Positions 49,020 through 58,102 of a stretch of 64,000 nucleotides of DNA are shown piece after piece (positions within the stretch are counted from its first letter, which is position 1; each line of letters starts with the position of its first letter). The notes beneath the pieces were generated by a model, which saw only the letters and a program-made list of their open reading frames with translations, made no database searches and was not told where the DNA came from. The DNA comes from Microbacterium sp. zg-Y818 (GTDB lineage Bacteria; Actinomycetota; Actinomycetes; Actinomycetales; Microbacteriaceae): contig NZ_CP126741.1 of NCBI RefSeq assembly GCF_030246905.1, forward strand, positions 992,001 to 1,056,000, read 5' to 3'. The position numbers and the translations under genes were made by a program.

Positions 49020-49385
49020 CTACTCGGCGTGCCCGCCGATCGGAGCGACGTTGAACCACCGTCTGCCCACGGCCAGCACCTGGTAGCGGCGGTGGAGGGC
49101 GACCGGGGTGCCGACCTCAGCGACGTGCGCCGCGCCCGCCGCGCTCCATACGATCGCGGACTCGCCGGTGTCGACGGCGCGCAGCGAGACCGTCCCGGCG
49201 GCGGCATCCACCTCGTCCACGATCGCGTCCGACCATTCGGCCGGGGTCGCCGACGCCAGGCGGGCCTGGATGAGGTGCACCGCGTGGCCGGGGGCGAACA
49301 CCGAGCACCGCTGCCCGAGCATGCACATGCAGGCCGTCCGCTCACGCACCTCGGTGGGCGGGCGGTGGTTGCGCGGCGTGGTCAT
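49020..49385 (-). CDS. Cysteine-containing hypothetical protein
   Basis: A 121-residue protein. Near the N-terminus CMCMLGQRC is a tight cysteine cluster that could bind a metal, followed by a beta-rich part with SEWSDAIVDEV-like and VGTPVALHRRYQVLAVGRRW sequences. AGGAAGGAA before ATG 49385 fixes the start. I recognise no family. Its position next to the copper-storage gene and its C-x-C cluster make a copper link conceivable, nothing more. Confidence 0.65.
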   Translation of the reverse strand: MTTPRNHRPPTEVRERTACMCMLGQRCSVFAPGHAVHLIQARLASATPAEWSDAIVDEVDAAAGTVSLRAVDTGESAIVWSAAGAAHVAEVGTPVALHRRYQVLAVGRRWFNVAPIGGHAE

Positions 49386-49558
49386 GGCGCGGTTCCTTCC
49401 TGGTTCTCCGGGGCTGACGCAGGCCACGCTACGTGCGGGAGGCCGCATCGGCACGCGCGACGACACACACCGAAACACCCCGCGCCCGGTGTGTGCGGCT
49501 CGATTCGCACTGCACGCGCCACGGCGCATCCACTAGGCTGAATCGCCAAGGAGGAAGC

Positions 49559-50053
49559 GTGGACGAGAACGACCGTCGAGAGCACGGAAACATCCACCGC
49601 AATGCGGCGGATGCGAGCACCCCTGCGGGCGGGTCGGATACGACGCAGACCTTCGGTCACGACTCGGACCTGTCCTTCGTGCCGTTCGGCAGCGAACTGA
49701 CCGAGGCAGAGCTCGAGGCGATCGCCTCGCTGCCGTCGAGGTCGGCGCTGCTCATGGTCCGCTCCGGCCCCACGGCAGGCGCGCGGTACCTGCTCGACAG
49801 CGACGTCGCCACGATCGGCCGCCACCCCGAAGCGGACATCTTCTTCGATGACGTGACCGTCTCGCGCCGTCACGCCGAGATCACACGCACCGGACTCACG
49901 TTCGAGATCGTCGACCAGCGGTCGCTGAACGGCACCTACGTCAACGGCGAGCGGGTGGACCGCGCCATCCTCACCGACGGCGCCGAGGTGCGCATCGGCA
50001 AGTTCCGGCTCAACTTCTTCATCGCACCGGTCGACCGCGCGGCGAGCGCTTGA
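49559..50053 (+). CDS. garA: FHA-domain signalling protein (GarA/OdhI)
   Basis: A 164-residue cytosolic regulator. The FHA domain spans about residues 60-150 with IGRHPEADIFFDDVTVSRRH and SLNGTYVNGERVDR, the phosphothreonine-binding loops. A threonine pair in GGSDTTQTFGHDS near the N-terminus matches the site phosphorylated by Ser/Thr kinases, which makes the protein bind and inhibit 2-oxoglutarate dehydrogenase. GAGGAAGC before GTG 49559. First gene of garA-ftsR, as in corynebacteria and mycobacteria. Confidence 0.9.
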   Translation: MDENDRREHGNIHRNAADASTPAGGSDTTQTFGHDSDLSFVPFGSELTEAELEAIASLPSRSALLMVRSGPTAGARYLLDSDVATIGRHPEADIFFDDVTVSRRHAEITRTGLTFEIVDQRSLNGTYVNGERVDRAILTDGAEVRIGKFRLNFFIAPVDRAASA

Positions 50054-50736
50054 TGGCTCAGGCCTCACCCCGCGGACGCTCAGCGCCCGCGGGATATCTC
50101 AGCATCGGGCAGGTACTGGCCCGGCTGTCACCTGAATTCCCCTCCCTCACCAGCAGCAAGCTGCGCTTCCTCGAGGTGCAGGGGATCGTCGCGCCCACGC
50201 GCACAGAGTCGGGCTACCGCAAGTTCTCCCCGGGCGACCTCGAGCGGCTGCGGCTGGCCCTGTCGCTCCAGCGTGACCACTACATGCCGCTGCAGCGCAT
50301 CCGCGAAGTGCTCGACGAGCGCGACGCGGGTCACGACCTCGGCGCGCTCATGCCGCCGTCGATCACGGCCACCCCGCGCCGATACCGGCGAGACGAGCTC
50401 ATCGCCGCCGCCGGCGCCGAGGCCGGGCTGCTCGGCGACGCGATCACCGCGGGTCTGCTGGCCGGTGCAGACAGCTACGACGAGCGCGCGCTGACGCTGC
50501 TGCGCGCGCTGGCCGGGCTGGCAGAACACGGCATCCAGCCCCGCCACCTGCGCTCGCTGCGCCAGAACGCCGAGCGCGATGTCGCCCTGGTCGAGACGGC
50601 GCTGGCACCCATGCTGCGTCGCAGCGACACCAACGCCCGCGCCCGTGCGGGTGAGCTGGCACCCGAACTCGTGCGCCGGCTGGACGAGCTGCGTGTCGCT
50701 TTCGTGCAGACGGCGCTCGAGAGAATCACGCCGTAG
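50053..50736 (+). CDS. ftsR: MerR-type regulator FtsR
   Basis: A 227-residue protein overlapping garA by one base. The MerR winged helix is visible in YLSIGQVLARLSPEFPSLTS, SKLRFLEVQGIVAPTRTESG and YRKFSPGDLERL. Its place directly behind garA, and a longer C-terminus than classic MerR, match FtsR of Corynebacterium, which activates ftsZ transcription. The regulated genes are not visible here. Confidence 0.85.
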   Translation: MAQASPRGRSAPAGYLSIGQVLARLSPEFPSLTSSKLRFLEVQGIVAPTRTESGYRKFSPGDLERLRLALSLQRDHYMPLQRIREVLDERDAGHDLGALMPPSITATPRRYRRDELIAAAGAEAGLLGDAITAGLLAGADSYDERALTLLRALAGLAEHGIQPRHLRSLRQNAERDVALVETALAPMLRRSDTNARARAGELAPELVRRLDELRVAFVQTALERITP

Positions 50737-50830
50737 CGCGACACGCCGACGTCTGGAAGCGGATGTCATTGAAGGTGCCCCTCGGCTCCTCTAGCGTGGA
50801 AGAACCGACCGAACATTTGAGGAGACGAGC

Positions 50831-51376
50831 ATGACCGCTGACGAAGCGGCCGACGGGCAGCCGTTCCTCGCCGACCTCCTGTTCACCGACGGACTTCCGC
50901 AGATGGACGACGAAGCCGGCTATCGCGGGGCGCAGGCGGCGCGCGCCGCCGGCATCACGTACCGGCAGCTGGACTACTGGGCACGCACGGAACTCGTGCA
51001 GCCGACGGTTCGGGGAGCCTCGGGGTCGGGATCGCAGCGGCTGTACGGCTTCCGCGACATCCTCGTGCTCAAGCTCGTGAAGCGCCTGCTCGACACCGGC
51101 ATCTCGCTGCAGCAGATCCGCACCGCGGTCGACCAGCTGCGCGCGGCCGGCATCCGCGACCTGGCAGGGACGACGCTGATGAGCGACGGTGCGTCGGTGT
51201 ACCTGTGCACCTCGAACGACGAGGTCATCGACCTCGTGAGCCGCGGGCAGGGCGTCTTCGGCATCGCCGTGGGCAAGGTGCTGCGCGAGGTCGAGTCCAC
51301 GCTGGTGGACTTCGACGCGCAGGCGCCGGACTCCCTCGACGAGCTCGCCGCTCGCCGCTCGAAGCGCACCGCCTGA
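50831..51376 (+). CDS. MerR-family regulator (Rv1830-like)
   Basis: A 181-residue regulator. GITYRQLDYWARTELVQPTV is the helix-turn-helix with wing SGSQRLYGFRDILVLKLVKR. The C-terminal half carries LMSDGASVYLCTSNDEVIDL, characteristic of the second MerR gene in the garA cluster of Actinobacteria. The mycobacterial order inserts a DUF151 gene between the two MerR genes; here it is absent. GAGGAGACGAGC precedes ATG 50831. Target unknown. Confidence 0.86.
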   Translation: MTADEAADGQPFLADLLFTDGLPQMDDEAGYRGAQAARAAGITYRQLDYWARTELVQPTVRGASGSGSQRLYGFRDILVLKLVKRLLDTGISLQQIRTAVDQLRAAGIRDLAGTTLMSDGASVYLCTSNDEVIDLVSRGQGVFGIAVGKVLREVESTLVDFDAQAPDSLDELAARRSKRTA

Positions 51377-51383
51377 CCCTCGC

Positions 51384-51556
51384 GAGTGAGTATTCGCGTT
51401 CTCGAGTAGTACTCGCGTTTCTCGGTCGCACTCGTCGAGAATTCGCGACGGTCTACGTAGCTTGGTGGCCGCCGGTGTCTCAGGCCGCGGCCGCATGCTT
51501 GCCGCGGGGGGCACCCGCCGCAACGAATACTCACTCGGCGCGACGAATACTCACCC
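51384..51556. repeat. Dispersed repeat, family 2 (copies between merR and parA)
   Basis: GAGTGAGTATTCG (51384-51396) is inverted against CGAATACTCACTC (51524-51536) and CGAATACTCACCC (51544-51556). The smaller hairpin CGAGT-AGT-ACTCG lies between them. The arms equal those at 36039-36074. The block separates two convergent genes and has no coding frame. Confidence 0.7.
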
Positions 51557-51580
51557 GGCAGCAGCAGCAGCGGCGAGGGG

Positions 51581-52390
51581 TCAGGCGCGGGCCTCGGCGG
51601 GGTCGGCGATGCGACCCGTGCGCATGACGCGGTCCAGCAGAGCGTCGAAGTCGGCGGCCAGCTCCTGCGCCGAGTCGCCGGGCCAGATGTGCAGCGGCTT
51701 CGCGGCGCCCTGCGCCTGCTGCAGCGACGTGCGCTCCGGCAACTGCGGCGACAGCACGAGCGGACCGAACATGTCGCGCAGCTCCTTGATGCGGAACTGG
51801 TGCTCGATGGACTGCGGACGCACCCGGTTCACCACGATCCCGAGCGGCTGCAGCCGCGGTGACAGCCCGCGGCGGATCTCTTCGATCGCCCGAAGCGCGC
51901 GGTCGGCGGCGGCGACGGAGAAGAGCCCGGGCTCGGTGACCACGATCACGCGGTCCGACGCCGCCCACGCGGTACGCGTGAGCGCGTTCAGTGACGGCGC
52001 GCAGTCGATCAGCACGAGGTCGTAGTCCGCCTCGATGGTCGCGAGCGCCTCCTCGAGCTTCCAGACGTCGCGCACGCTCGGGTGCGGGCCGTCGAAGTTG
52101 ATCGCCGAAGGGCTGCCGATCATCACGTCGATCGTGCCGGGATGCACCTTGGCCCAGCCGCTGGAGGTGATCGCCTGACGGACGACCTTCTCCTTCGGAT
52201 TGGCGAGGACATCGGCGACGTTCAGGCGACCGGCGACCTGGATGTCCATCCCCGTCGACACGTCGGACTGCGGGTCGAGGTCGACGACGAGGGTGCGGAC
52301 ACCGCGAGCGAACGCAGCGGATGCGAGCCCTAGCGTGACCGTCGTCTTGCCGACCCCGCCCTTGAGCGAACTGACGGAGAGTACGTGCAC
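51581..52390 (-). CDS. ParA-family ATPase
   Basis: A 269-residue deviant Walker ATPase. [20 protein letters not shown] is the P-loop with the signature lysine, VVDLDPQSDVSTGMD the second, and LVLIDCAPSLNALT the Walker B. An N-terminal extension with helix-turn-helix is absent, so it is the short ParA type; no ParB gene adjoins. Role: positioning of DNA or another cargo. GTG 52390 is the first codon in frame; a TAACGT box lies eight bases upstream. Confidence 0.87.
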   Translation of the reverse strand: MHVLSVSSLKGGVGKTTVTLGLASAAFARGVRTLVVDLDPQSDVSTGMDIQVAGRLNVADVLANPKEKVVRQAITSSGWAKVHPGTIDVMIGSPSAINFDGPHPSVRDVWKLEEALATIEADYDLVLIDCAPSLNALTRTAWAASDRVIVVTEPGLFSVAAADRALRAIEEIRRGLSPRLQPLGIVVNRVRPQSIEHQFRIKELRDMFGPLVLSPQLPERTSLQQAQGAAKPLHIWPGDSAQELAADFDALLDRVMRTGRIADPAEARA

Positions 52391-52483
52391 GGAGGTCTAC
52401 GTTACCGTCCTCTAGGCTGTGAGCACACTCAGGCATTCCGGCGTCCAGCGATGCGCGCCCCGGTCATCCCACGTGAGGTGAGC

Positions 52484-55400
52484 ATGTTCCGCAAGATCCT
52501 GGTCGCGAACCGAGGCGAGATCGCCATCCGCGCATTCCGCGCGGCCTTCGAACTCGGCGCACGGACCGTCGCCGTCTTCCCCTACGAGGATCGCTATTCG
52601 CTGCACCGGCTGAAGGCCGACGAGGCGTACCGCATCGGCGAGCAGGGGCATCCCGTGCGCGCCTACCTCGACGTCGACGAGATCATCCGCGTGGCGACCG
52701 AGAGCGGGGCGGATGCCATCTATCCCGGCTACGGCTTCCTCTCGGAGAACCCCGAGCTCGCGGCAAAGGCGGCCGCGGCCGGCATCACGTTCATCGGCCC
52801 GCCGGCCGAAGTGCTCGAGATGGCCGGCAACAAGGTCACCGCCAAGCACCACGCGGTCGCCGCCGGCGTGCCCGTGCTGCGTTCCACCGAGGCATCCGAC
52901 GACGTCGACGCGCTGCTCGCCGAGGCCGAGGAGATCGGCTTCCCCATCTTCGTCAAGGCCGTCGCCGGCGGCGGCGGGCGCGGGATGCGACGAGTCGAGA
53001 AGCCGGAGGAGCTCGCCCCCGCCATGGCCGAGGCGATGCGCGAGGCCGAGAGCGCGTTCGGTGACGCTCGGGTGTTCCTCGAGCAGGCCGTGCAGCGGCC
53101 CCGCCACATCGAGGTGCAGATCCTGGCAGACAAGGCCGGCCACACCGTGCACCTGTTCGAGCGGGACTGCTCGGTGCAGCGACGCCACCAGAAGGTCATC
53201 GAGATCGCGCCGGCGCCGAACCTCGACGAGGACGTGCGCCAGTCGCTGCACCGATACGCCGTGGCGTTCGCCGAGTCGATCGGCTATCAGAATGCCGGAA
53301 CGGTCGAGTTCCTGCTCGAGACGGCGGGGCCCCGCACCGGCGAGGTCGTCTTCATCGAGATGAACCCGCGCATCCAGGTCGAGCACACGGTCACCGAAGA
53401 GGTGACCGACGTCGACCTCGTGCAGGCGCAGATGCGCATCGCGGCGGGGGAGACCCTCGACGAGCTCGGCCTGCGTCAGGAGGACATCCGCCTGCGCGGC
53501 GCCGCGCTGCAGTGCCGCATCACCACCGAGGATCCGTCGCAGGGCTTCCGGCCCGACACTGGCAAGATCACCACGTATCGCTCGCCGGGCGGCGCCGGCA
53601 TCCGCCTGGATGGCGGCACCACCGCCGCAGGCTCCCAGATCAGCCCGCACTTCGACTCCATGCTCGCCAAGCTCACGTGTCGCGGCCGCGACTTCGAAGC
53701 CGCGGTCCTGCGCTCCCGCCGCGCGCTGGCCGAGTTCCGCATTCGCGGGGTGTCCACCAACATCCCGTTCCTGCAGTCGGTTCTCGAAGACCCCGCGTTC
53801 GTCGCCGGCGACCTCTCGACGTCGTTCATCGACGAGCGGCCGCACCTGGCCAAGGGGAGGGAGTCCAAGGACCGCGGGTCGAAGATCCTGGGGTGGCTCG
53901 CCGACGTCACCGTCAACCGCCCCAACGGCGCCAACCCGGTCACGGTCGATCCGGCATCCAAGCTCCCGGCGCTCGACCTCACCACGCCCGCTCCCGATGG
54001 CTCGCGCCAGCGGCTGCTCGAACTCGGCCCCGCCGGTTTCGCGAAGGCGCTGCGCGAGCAGACGGCCCTCGCCGTCACCGAGACGACGTTCCGCGACGCC
54101 CACCAGTCGCTGCTGGCCACCCGGGTGCGCACGAAGGACCTCGTCACCGCCGCACCGTACGTCGCCCGGCTCACCCCGCAACTGCTGTCGATGGAGGCCT
54201 GGGGCGGCGCCACCTACGACGTGGCGCTGCGCTTCCTCGGCGAGGACCCGTGGGAGCGCCTCGACGCTCTCCGCACCGCCCTTCCGAATGTGGCGATCCA
54301 GATGCTGCTGCGCGGGCGCAACACCGTCGGCTACACCCCGTACCCCACCGCCGTCACCGACGCCTTCGTGCATGAGGCCGCGGCATCCGGTGTGGACATC
54401 TTCCGCATCTTCGACGCCCTCAACGACGTGTCGCAGATGCGTCCGGCCATCGACGCGGTGCTCGCCACCGACAGCGCTGTCGCCGAGGTCGCCCTCTGCT
54501 ACACCGGTGACCTGCTCAACCCCGGCGAGGACCTCTACACGCTCGACTACTACCTGCGCCTGGCCGAGCAGATGGTGGATGCCGGCGCACACATCCTGGC
54601 GATCAAGGACATGGCGGGGTTGCTTCGTCCCGCCGCCGCCGCGCGTCTTGTGTCGGCGCTGCGCGAGCGGTTCGACCAGCCGGTGCACGTGCACACGCAC
54701 GACACCGCCGGAGGTCAGCTCGCCACCCTGCTCGCGGCCAGTGCCGCCGGCGCGGATGCCGTCGACGCCGCCGCCGCGCCGATGTCGGGCACCACGAGCC
54801 AGCCTTCGCTGTCGGCGCTGGTCGCCGCGCTTGCGAACACCGAACGCGACACCGGACTGGACCTGTCCGCGGTGAGTGACCTCGAGCCCTATTGGGAGGC
54901 GGTCCGCGCCCTGTACCGTCCGTTCGAGTCCGGCCTGCCCGGGCCCACGGGACGGGTCTACCGGCACGAGATCCCGGGCGGTCAACTGTCGAACCTGCGC
55001 CAGCAGGCGATCGCGCTGGGGCTGGCCGACGATTTCGAGCTCATCGAGGACATGTACGCCGCGGCAGACGCCATCCTCGGCCGTATCCCGAAGGTGACCC
55101 CGTCGTCGAAGGTGGTCGGCGACCTCGCGCTGCACCTCGCAGCCGTCAAAGCGGACCCAGCCGACTTCGAGGCGAACCCGCAGAAGTACGACGTGCCCGA
55201 CTCGGTCGTCGGCTTCATGGCGGGGGAGCTCGGCGAGCTGCCGGGCGGATGGCCGGAGCCCTTCCGTACAAAGGTGCTGCAGGGGCGCGAGGTCAAGATC
55301 GGGGTGACGGAGCTGGCTGCCGACGACGCCGCCGCGCTCGAGGACGATGCGGCCACGCGCCGCCGCACCCTCAACCGGCTGCTCTTCCCGGGGCCGACGC

Positions 55401-55891
55401 GCGCTTTCCAGGAGGTTCGGGACACGTACGGCGACCTCAGCGCGCTCGACACGGTCGACTACCTGTACGGGCTGGCGTCCGGCACGGAGCACGTCGTGGA
55501 GATCGAGCGGGGCGTGCAGCTGTACGTCGGCCTCGAGGCCATCGGCGAGGCCGATGACAAGGGCATGCGCACGGTCATGACGACCCTCAACGGCCAGCTG
55601 CGGCCGGTGTTCGTGCGAGACCGCGGGATCGACGTCGCACACCGCCAGGCCGAGAAGGCCGACACCTCCAAGCCCGGCCAGGTGGCAGCCCCGTTCTCGG
55701 GTGTCGTGACGGTCAAGGTGCAGGAGGGCGACACGGTCACCGCAGGTCAGCCGATCGCGTCGATCGAGGCCATGAAGATGGAAGCGGCGATCACCTCCCC
55801 GGTCGACGGGGTCATCGAGCGGCTGGCGCTGTCGGGGACCCAGCAGGTGGAGGCCGGAGACCTTTTGGCCGTCGTCCGCCCCTCCGAGTAG
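52484..55891 (+). CDS. pyc: Pyruvate carboxylase
   Basis: A 1135-residue biotin enzyme that makes oxaloacetate from pyruvate and bicarbonate. The biotin carboxylase part (residues 1-450) begins RKILVANRGEIAIRAFRAAF and contains VAGGGGRGMRRV (ATP loop) and FIEMNPRIQVEHTVTEEVTD. The carboxyltransferase part starts near 525 with TFRDAHQSLLATRVRTKD, and the biotin lysine is Lys1098 in EAMKMEAAI near the end. All domains lie in one chain, as in most actinobacterial Pyc. ATG 52484 with upstream GAGGTGAG. Confidence 0.95.
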   Translation: MFRKILVANRGEIAIRAFRAAFELGARTVAVFPYEDRYSLHRLKADEAYRIGEQGHPVRAYLDVDEIIRVATESGADAIYPGYGFLSENPELAAKAAAAGITFIGPPAEVLEMAGNKVTAKHHAVAAGVPVLRSTEASDDVDALLAEAEEIGFPIFVKAVAGGGGRGMRRVEKPEELAPAMAEAMREAESAFGDARVFLEQAVQRPRHIEVQILADKAGHTVHLFERDCSVQRRHQKVIEIAPAPNLDEDVRQSLHRYAVAFAESIGYQNAGTVEFLLETAGPRTGEVVFIEMNPRIQVEHTVTEEVTDVDLVQAQMRIAAGETLDELGLRQEDIRLRGAALQCRITTEDPSQGFRPDTGKITTYRSPGGAGIRLDGGTTAAGSQISPHFDSMLAKLTCRGRDFEAAVLRSRRALAEFRIRGVSTNIPFLQSVLEDPAFVAGDLSTSFIDERPHLAKGRESKDRGSKILGWLADVTVNRPNGANPVTVDPASKLPALDLTTPAPDGSRQRLLELGPAGFAKALREQTALAVTETTFRDAHQSLLATRVRTKDLVTAAPYVARLTPQLLSMEAWGGATYDVALRFLGEDPWERLDALRTALPNVAIQMLLRGRNTVGYTPYPTAVTDAFVHEAAASGVDIFRIFDALNDVSQMRPAIDAVLATDSAVAEVALCYTGDLLNPGEDLYTLDYYLRLAEQMVDAGAHILAIKDMAGLLRPAAAARLVSALRERFDQPVHVHTHDTAGGQLATLLAASAAGADAVDAAAAPMSGTTSQPSLSALVAALANTERDTGLDLSAVSDLEPYWEAVRALYRPFESGLPGPTGRVYRHEIPGGQLSNLRQQAIALGLADDFELIEDMYAAADAILGRIPKVTPSSKVVGDLALHLAAVKADPADFEANPQKYDVPDSVVGFMAGELGELPGGWPEPFRTKVLQGREVKIGVTELAADDAAALEDDAATRRRTLNRLLFPGPTRAFQEVRDTYGDLSALDTVDYLYGLASGTEHVVEIERGVQLYVGLEAIGEADDKGMRTVMTTLNGQLRPVFVRDRGIDVAHRQAEKADTSKPGQVAAPFSGVVTVKVQEGDTVTAGQPIASIEAMKMEAAITSPVDGVIERLALSGTQQVEAGDLLAVVRPSE

Positions 55892-55938
55892 CCTGTCAGG
55901 GCGGGCGCAGCTGGCCCGAACCCTACTTGGAGTGAGCT

Positions 55939-57522
55939 GTGACGCCCGAGCGCAACGACCCGACCCACGACGAAGAGCCCGAGAACGGCGTCCTCGCCGA
56001 CGGCGCGAACCTGGACACCACCGGTATCGGAGTCCTCGGCGCCGCCACGGCCCGGGTCGACGTCGTGCTGCCCTCGACCGACGATGACGATGACGACGAC
56101 GAGGCCGTCGACGACGGCGTCGTGATCGATGAGAGCTTCGTTCCCATCGGGTTCGCCCCGGCCACCGACCCCGCCACCGGCAACGTCGACATCGTCGCCG
56201 CAGAGGACGTCACGGTCGACGATGAGACCGGGGAGCTGCACCGCTCGGCATTCCAGGAGCTCGCTGACGACGAGGAGTTCGCCGACGAGGTCGTCGCGCC
56301 GTCGACGGCCGTCAGCGCGGCGGAGGTGGATGCCGCGGCGTCTGCTGCCGCCACGGGCGCCGTCGACGCACCCACGTCCGGTCCCGTCACCGGCTCTGCG
56401 TCCGCTGTCGACGCGGTCACTCCGTCCGGTGTCGTCGCGACATCGGCGTCCGCGTCGACTGCCGCAGCCCGGCGTGCGCGCGCCATGGACGAGGCGCACC
56501 CGCGCACGGCCGAGCGCATGCGTGCGCGCAGCGCGGAGCTCGCGCCCCGCCGCCTCGGCGAGATCGAGCCCGGTCGCGAGTCCGCCGAGCTGCTCACCGC
56601 TGACCGTCTGCTCGACCCGCACCACGTGGTCAGGCCCGAACCGGAAGGCACCTGGCAGCACCTCTTGTACTCCCTGTCTCGCCATCGCATCAACCTCGGT
56701 GACGGTCGCCGCGCGCGCGAGCGCAAAGAGCTGGACCGCCGCATCGCCGCGACGCTCACCGGCAACGCGAAGTTCGTCCCGGTGCTCTCCCGCAAGGGCG
56801 GCGTCGGCAAGACCACCATCACAACGCTGCTGGGCATGGCCCTCGCTGACGCCCGCGACGACCGCATCATCGCCGTCGACGCCAACCCCGACCGGGGCAC
56901 GCTGGCCGACCGGATCGGTCACCCCAGCGGAAAGACGGTGCGCGATCTGGTGCGCCGCCGCGGGGAGATCTCGGGCTACCACGATCTGTCGGACATCGTG
57001 GTGCGCGACGAGACCCGGCTCGACGTGCTGGCATCCGACACCGACCCGCACGTCTCGGAAGCCTTCAACGACGAGGATTACAACGACGTCGCGCAGTTCG
57101 CTGCCCACTACTACTCGGTCGTGCTCACCGACACCGGCACCGGCATCGTCCACTCCGTCATGGGGGCGACTCTGGAGCTGGCCGACGCGATCATCGTGGT
57201 GACGGGTCTCAGCGTCGACGAGGCGCGCCTGGCATCCGAGACGCTCACATGGCTCGAAGCCAACGGCCACGCCGACAAGGCCCGCAACGCCGTGGTGGTG
57301 CTCAACGCGAGCCGCCCGGGAGCTCCGCTCGTGCGTCCCGCAGAGCTCGAAGCCCACTTCCGCTCGCGCGTGCGCTCCGTCGTGCACGTGCCGTACGACC
57401 CGCACATCGCCGCCGGAAGTGCCATCTCGTTCCGCGAGCTGCACCCGACCACGCGCACGGCGGCGCGTGAGCTGGCAGCCACCGTCATCGAGGGCCTGCG
57501 CGACCTCGCGCCCGCTGTCTGA
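55939..57522 (+). CDS. MinD/ParA-like ATPase with long acidic N-terminus
   Basis: A 527-residue protein in two parts. The first 270 residues are acidic and low-complexity (a run of Asp near 50, then Ala/Val/Thr-rich text) ending in [20 protein letters not shown]. From about 284, [20 protein letters not shown] is a deviant Walker [19 protein letters not shown] follows, and [15 protein letters not shown] is the Walker B region. The pattern resembles MinD-like ATPases seen beside ESX secretion genes in Actinobacteria, but none are in this window. GTG 55939 follows TTGGAGTGAGC; its stop overlaps def by one base. Cargo unknown. Confidence 0.8.
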   Translation: MTPERNDPTHDEEPENGVLADGANLDTTGIGVLGAATARVDVVLPSTDDDDDDDEAVDDGVVIDESFVPIGFAPATDPATGNVDIVAAEDVTVDDETGELHRSAFQELADDEEFADEVVAPSTAVSAAEVDAAASAAATGAVDAPTSGPVTGSASAVDAVTPSGVVATSASASTAAARRARAMDEAHPRTAERMRARSAELAPRRLGEIEPGRESAELLTADRLLDPHHVVRPEPEGTWQHLLYSLSRHRINLGDGRRARERKELDRRIAATLTGNAKFVPVLSRKGGVGKTTITTLLGMALADARDDRIIAVDANPDRGTLADRIGHPSGKTVRDLVRRRGEISGYHDLSDIVVRDETRLDVLASDTDPHVSEAFNDEDYNDVAQFAAHYYSVVLTDTGTGIVHSVMGATLELADAIIVVTGLSVDEARLASETLTWLEANGHADKARNAVVVLNASRPGAPLVRPAELEAHFRSRVRSVVHVPYDPHIAAGSAISFRELHPTTRTAARELAATVIEGLRDLAPAV

Positions 57523-58013
57523 TGGCCGTCCGCGACATCCGCCTGTTCGGCGACCCCGTGCTGCGGTCGGCGTGCGCACCGATCCACGACATCGACGACG
57601 GCGTGCGTGCACTCGTCCGGGACCTGCTCGACACCGTCGCGCTCCCCGGCCGTGCCGGCGTCGCCGCGAATCAGATCGGCGTGGGCCTGCGCGCCTTCAG
57701 CTACAACATCGACGGCGACATCGGCTACATCCTCAATCCCCGGCTGGTGGAGGTCTCGGGCGAGGCGGTGCCGATGGGCGAGGGATGCCTGTCGGTCCCC
57801 GGCCTGTGGCATGACGCCGTCCGGCATCCGCACGCCAAGGTCATCGGGATCGACCTCGACGGGAACGAGGTCGTGCTCGAAGGCGACGGCCTGCTCGCGC
57901 AGGCGCTGCAGCACGAGACGGACCACCTCGACGGCATGCTCTACCTCGATCGGCTCACGCCCGAAGAGCGCCGTGCGGCCATGCGCGAGGTGCGCGAGTC
58001 CAGCTGGTTCTGA
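57522..58013 (+). CDS. def: Peptide deformylase
   Basis: A 163-residue Fe/Zn enzyme that removes the formyl group from nascent proteins. The three motifs are [14 protein letters not shown] (motif 1, with A-N-Q-I in place of the usual A-x-Q), [12 protein letters not shown] (metal Cys), and [12 protein letters not shown] (metal histidines and catalytic Glu). ATG shares a base with the upstream stop, so the gene is coupled to the MinD-like gene. Length is normal for type I/III enzymes; it may be one of several paralogues. Confidence 0.92.
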   Translation: MAVRDIRLFGDPVLRSACAPIHDIDDGVRALVRDLLDTVALPGRAGVAANQIGVGLRAFSYNIDGDIGYILNPRLVEVSGEAVPMGEGCLSVPGLWHDAVRHPHAKVIGIDLDGNEVVLEGDGLLAQALQHETDHLDGMLYLDRLTPEERRAAMREVRESSWF

Positions 58014-58050
58014 CGCCCACCGCGTGCTGCGGGCAACAGCGGCACCACGC

Positions 58051-58086
58051 AAGAAGGCCCGGGGATCGATTCCCCGGGCCTTCTTC
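58051..58086. terminator. Bidirectional terminator between def and fadD
   Basis: A 15-bp stem (58051-58065 with 58071-58085), rich in GC in its centre and AAGAAGG / CCTTCTT at its ends, with a 5-nt loop. The T-rich right end serves def and the A-rich left end serves fadD. Confidence 0.88.
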
Positions 58087-58102
58087 GTCAGCGGTGGAGC
58101 CG

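Noticed and set aside
52412..55642. Minus-strand open frame of more than 1000 codons
   Set aside because: It is exactly antisense to pyc and results from high GC in codon position three; its protein is low-complexity with no family motif.
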